From the NCBI GenBank assembly GCA_946965045.2, contig OX337230.1, positions 1,116,001-1,180,000 of the forward strand: a DNA stretch of 64,000 nt. Reading direction: 5' to 3'. The notes under the pieces are model-generated. The model made no database searches. It was given only the letters and a program-made list of their open reading frames with translations, and had not been told where the DNA came from. A program made the position numbers and the translations under genes. Origin of the DNA: Epithemia pelagica (lineage: Eukaryota > Bacillariophyta > Bacillariophyceae > Surirellales > Surirellaceae). Of the stretch, positions 62,717-64,000 are shown in pieces (position 1 is the first letter of the stretch; the number at the start of each line of letters is the position of its first letter).

Positions 62717-63881
62717 ATGAGAACCTTGGTCGGATTCCCACAATGCTTGTTATGTTTGCTTCTTCTGTCCCCGATGGTCCTTGTTCGGGCCCGCACATCC
62801 TTTGCTTACGTGGGCATGCAATGCAAAAGGAATCGTTGGTCCATGAAAGGAGAAACGGTCATTTGCAATCACCAAGATTCCTTGACCTGTTCAGCAGGCG
62901 ACGAAGTTACTATGGTCGGTGATTTGAAAATTCATACGAGTTTGCCCCAAGAATACCAAACAATTATCAAAGAATGCAAATATCACTTTGGTCCCTTCTC
63001 CTTTGCCTGTCCATACGATCAAAAGTTTGATGATTTGGATCTCTGTGAACGCGGAAATCTCAAGCCCCAAACGTACGTTATTGCAGATGTCGTTCTCTGT
63101 TCCAGTTTAGACAAACCATCATCAACCGAGTGCTGACACCATGAACTTGTTTTCTTTCTTGATTGGAATACTCGTTGCTCATGGATCGATTGGCTCATCA
63201 TCATGCAGTGATGATATATATTGTGGCAAAGCAGGAAGCTATTCCTTGTTCATTCAAGAGGAGCTGCCTGGATTTCGATTGGTGCTAGGTTTTGGTATGT
63301 TTGTCATGACTGTGTCCTTTTGAACTGCTTCTTGGTTCTTTCCATTCTGACAATACACTCCTTCAATGGATCATTCGCCTTTGTTCTAATGACATTTTCT
63401 CCGTCTTGAAGGCTACGCCATGTACTTGGAAGGATCGATTATTGATACGACCGATCCGAACAATCCCTTTGAGTATGAGCATTGTACGATGGAATTTCAT
63501 GCTGTACGACCCTCCTTTCTCTCGTCGTCAACGTACTCGAAATTGTTTGGTTCCGCAAATTCCGCCTACAGCTATGATGGAGTGGCGGCTGCGGTTGGTG
63601 TGTCGGCGCTCATCTTGATTTATTATCGTACATGCCGACGTGGTCAACAACGAACCGCCGCTGTGGAAGAAGAGGCCGTTCCAACCTTTCCCGAGGATGG
63701 ATCGTCCTACAAGATGAATCATCCTCTTCCAATTCATCCTCAAAATGCTCACAATACCAACAACAATCACAACCCATTGTCGCCGTCGTGTTCGTTTGTC
63801 GAAATGACCGACCGGCAGTCTCACAGTGTACACACGGCAATGGCAGGCACCTCCTTCATGGGTTCCTCGTCGGTGGTGTAG
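62717..63881 (+). CDS. FVELTDR-family type I membrane protein 7, three exons
   Basis: Exons are 62717-63072, 63209-63294 and 63412-63881 (303 aa). Phases are 2 and 1; donors are GTACGT and GTATGT. The signal is C-L-L-C-L-L-L-L-S-P-M-V-L-V-R-A. The ectodomain has Y-V-G-M-Q-C, C-S-A-G-D-E-V-T-M-V-G, L-P-Q-E-Y-Q-T and A-C-P-Y-D-Q-K-F-D-D-L-D-L-C, close to member 2. Exon 2 has Y-C-G-K-A-G-S-Y-S-L and exon 3 Y-A-M-Y-L-E-G-S-I-I-D, then Y-E-H-C-T-M-E-F. The helix G-V-A-A-A-V-G-V-S-A-L-I-L-I-Y-Y precedes R-T-C-R-R-G. The tail has S-F-V-E-M-T-D-R-Q and ends G-S-S-S-V-V. Confidence 0.82.
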
Positions 63882-64000
63882 TAGCGGCACATTCGACAAA
63901 GCCACGACATTTGATTCTTGAGCGGCGATCCATTGTTTGTCCTTGTCCTCCTGCCTTTAAAAGAGAGAAGACCCGACTCTTGCCCAACGCTGAACGTAGT

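Overview
This window looks like nuclear DNA of a diatom, probably a raphid pennate; the genus cannot be fixed from the sequence alone. The evidence is short GT-AG introns of about 60-160 bp inside otherwise compact genes, clear N-terminal signal peptides, and three small proteins with a signal peptide followed by Phe at the predicted cleavage site (the heterokont ASAFAP-type plastid presequence). A nuclear-encoded mitochondrial bL28 and many lineage-specific proteins fit this. There are no bacterial operons, rRNA genes or CRISPR arrays.

Region 1 (1-13.2 kb) is a transposon island. A 6.74-kb hAT element (283-7026) is bounded by 14-bp CAGGG-type inverted repeats and a perfect 8-bp target duplication. 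It carries two convergent genes: a hAT transposase with a C2H2/BED-like finger, and an endonuclease III/HhH-GPD-type DNA glycosylase. Next is a PIF/Harbinger-type element (7992-11577) with 65-bp perfect inverted repeats and a 3-bp target duplication. It encodes a DDE transposase and a divergent Myb-like partner. A third, non-autonomous element (11628-13162) has about 30-bp inverted repeats and a TA duplication.

Region 2 (13.3-32.3 kb) holds two unidentified proteins and a roughly 3-kb tandem segmental duplication without a clear gene. It continues with mitochondrial ribosomal protein bL28, a type III pantothenate-kinase-like protein fused to Tudor-like modules, a class 3 lipase, a TPMT-family methyltransferase and a sulfotransferase-like Golgi-type protein.

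Region 3 (32.6-39.4 kb) contains two near-identical isopenicillin-N-synthase-like 2-oxoglutarate/Fe(II) oxygenases flanking a kelch-repeat protein and a TA-flanked MITE. The second copy has lost the iron-binding Asp (HxD to HxY). A second copy of the MITE lies at 51.8 kb in the opposite orientation.

Region 4 (39.9-43.7 kb) is a cluster of three predicted plastid-targeted paralogs on the minus strand, of unknown function.

Region 5 (45.0-63.9 kb) is a cluster of seven paralogous, three-exon genes for secreted, Cys-rich, single-pass membrane proteins. All seven have the same intron phases (2, then 1), a mini-exon of 71-92 nt, a basic stop-transfer sequence and a C-terminal Val. Six carry a short cytoplasmic F-V-E-(L/M)-(T/A)-D motif or a clear match to it. 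The cluster is interrupted by a PTEN/tensin-like phosphatase and a TPR-like diatom protein. The seven-member receptor-like family and the glycosylase-carrying hAT element are the two strongest candidates for undescribed systems. All family calls are from reading motifs by eye; no database search was run.
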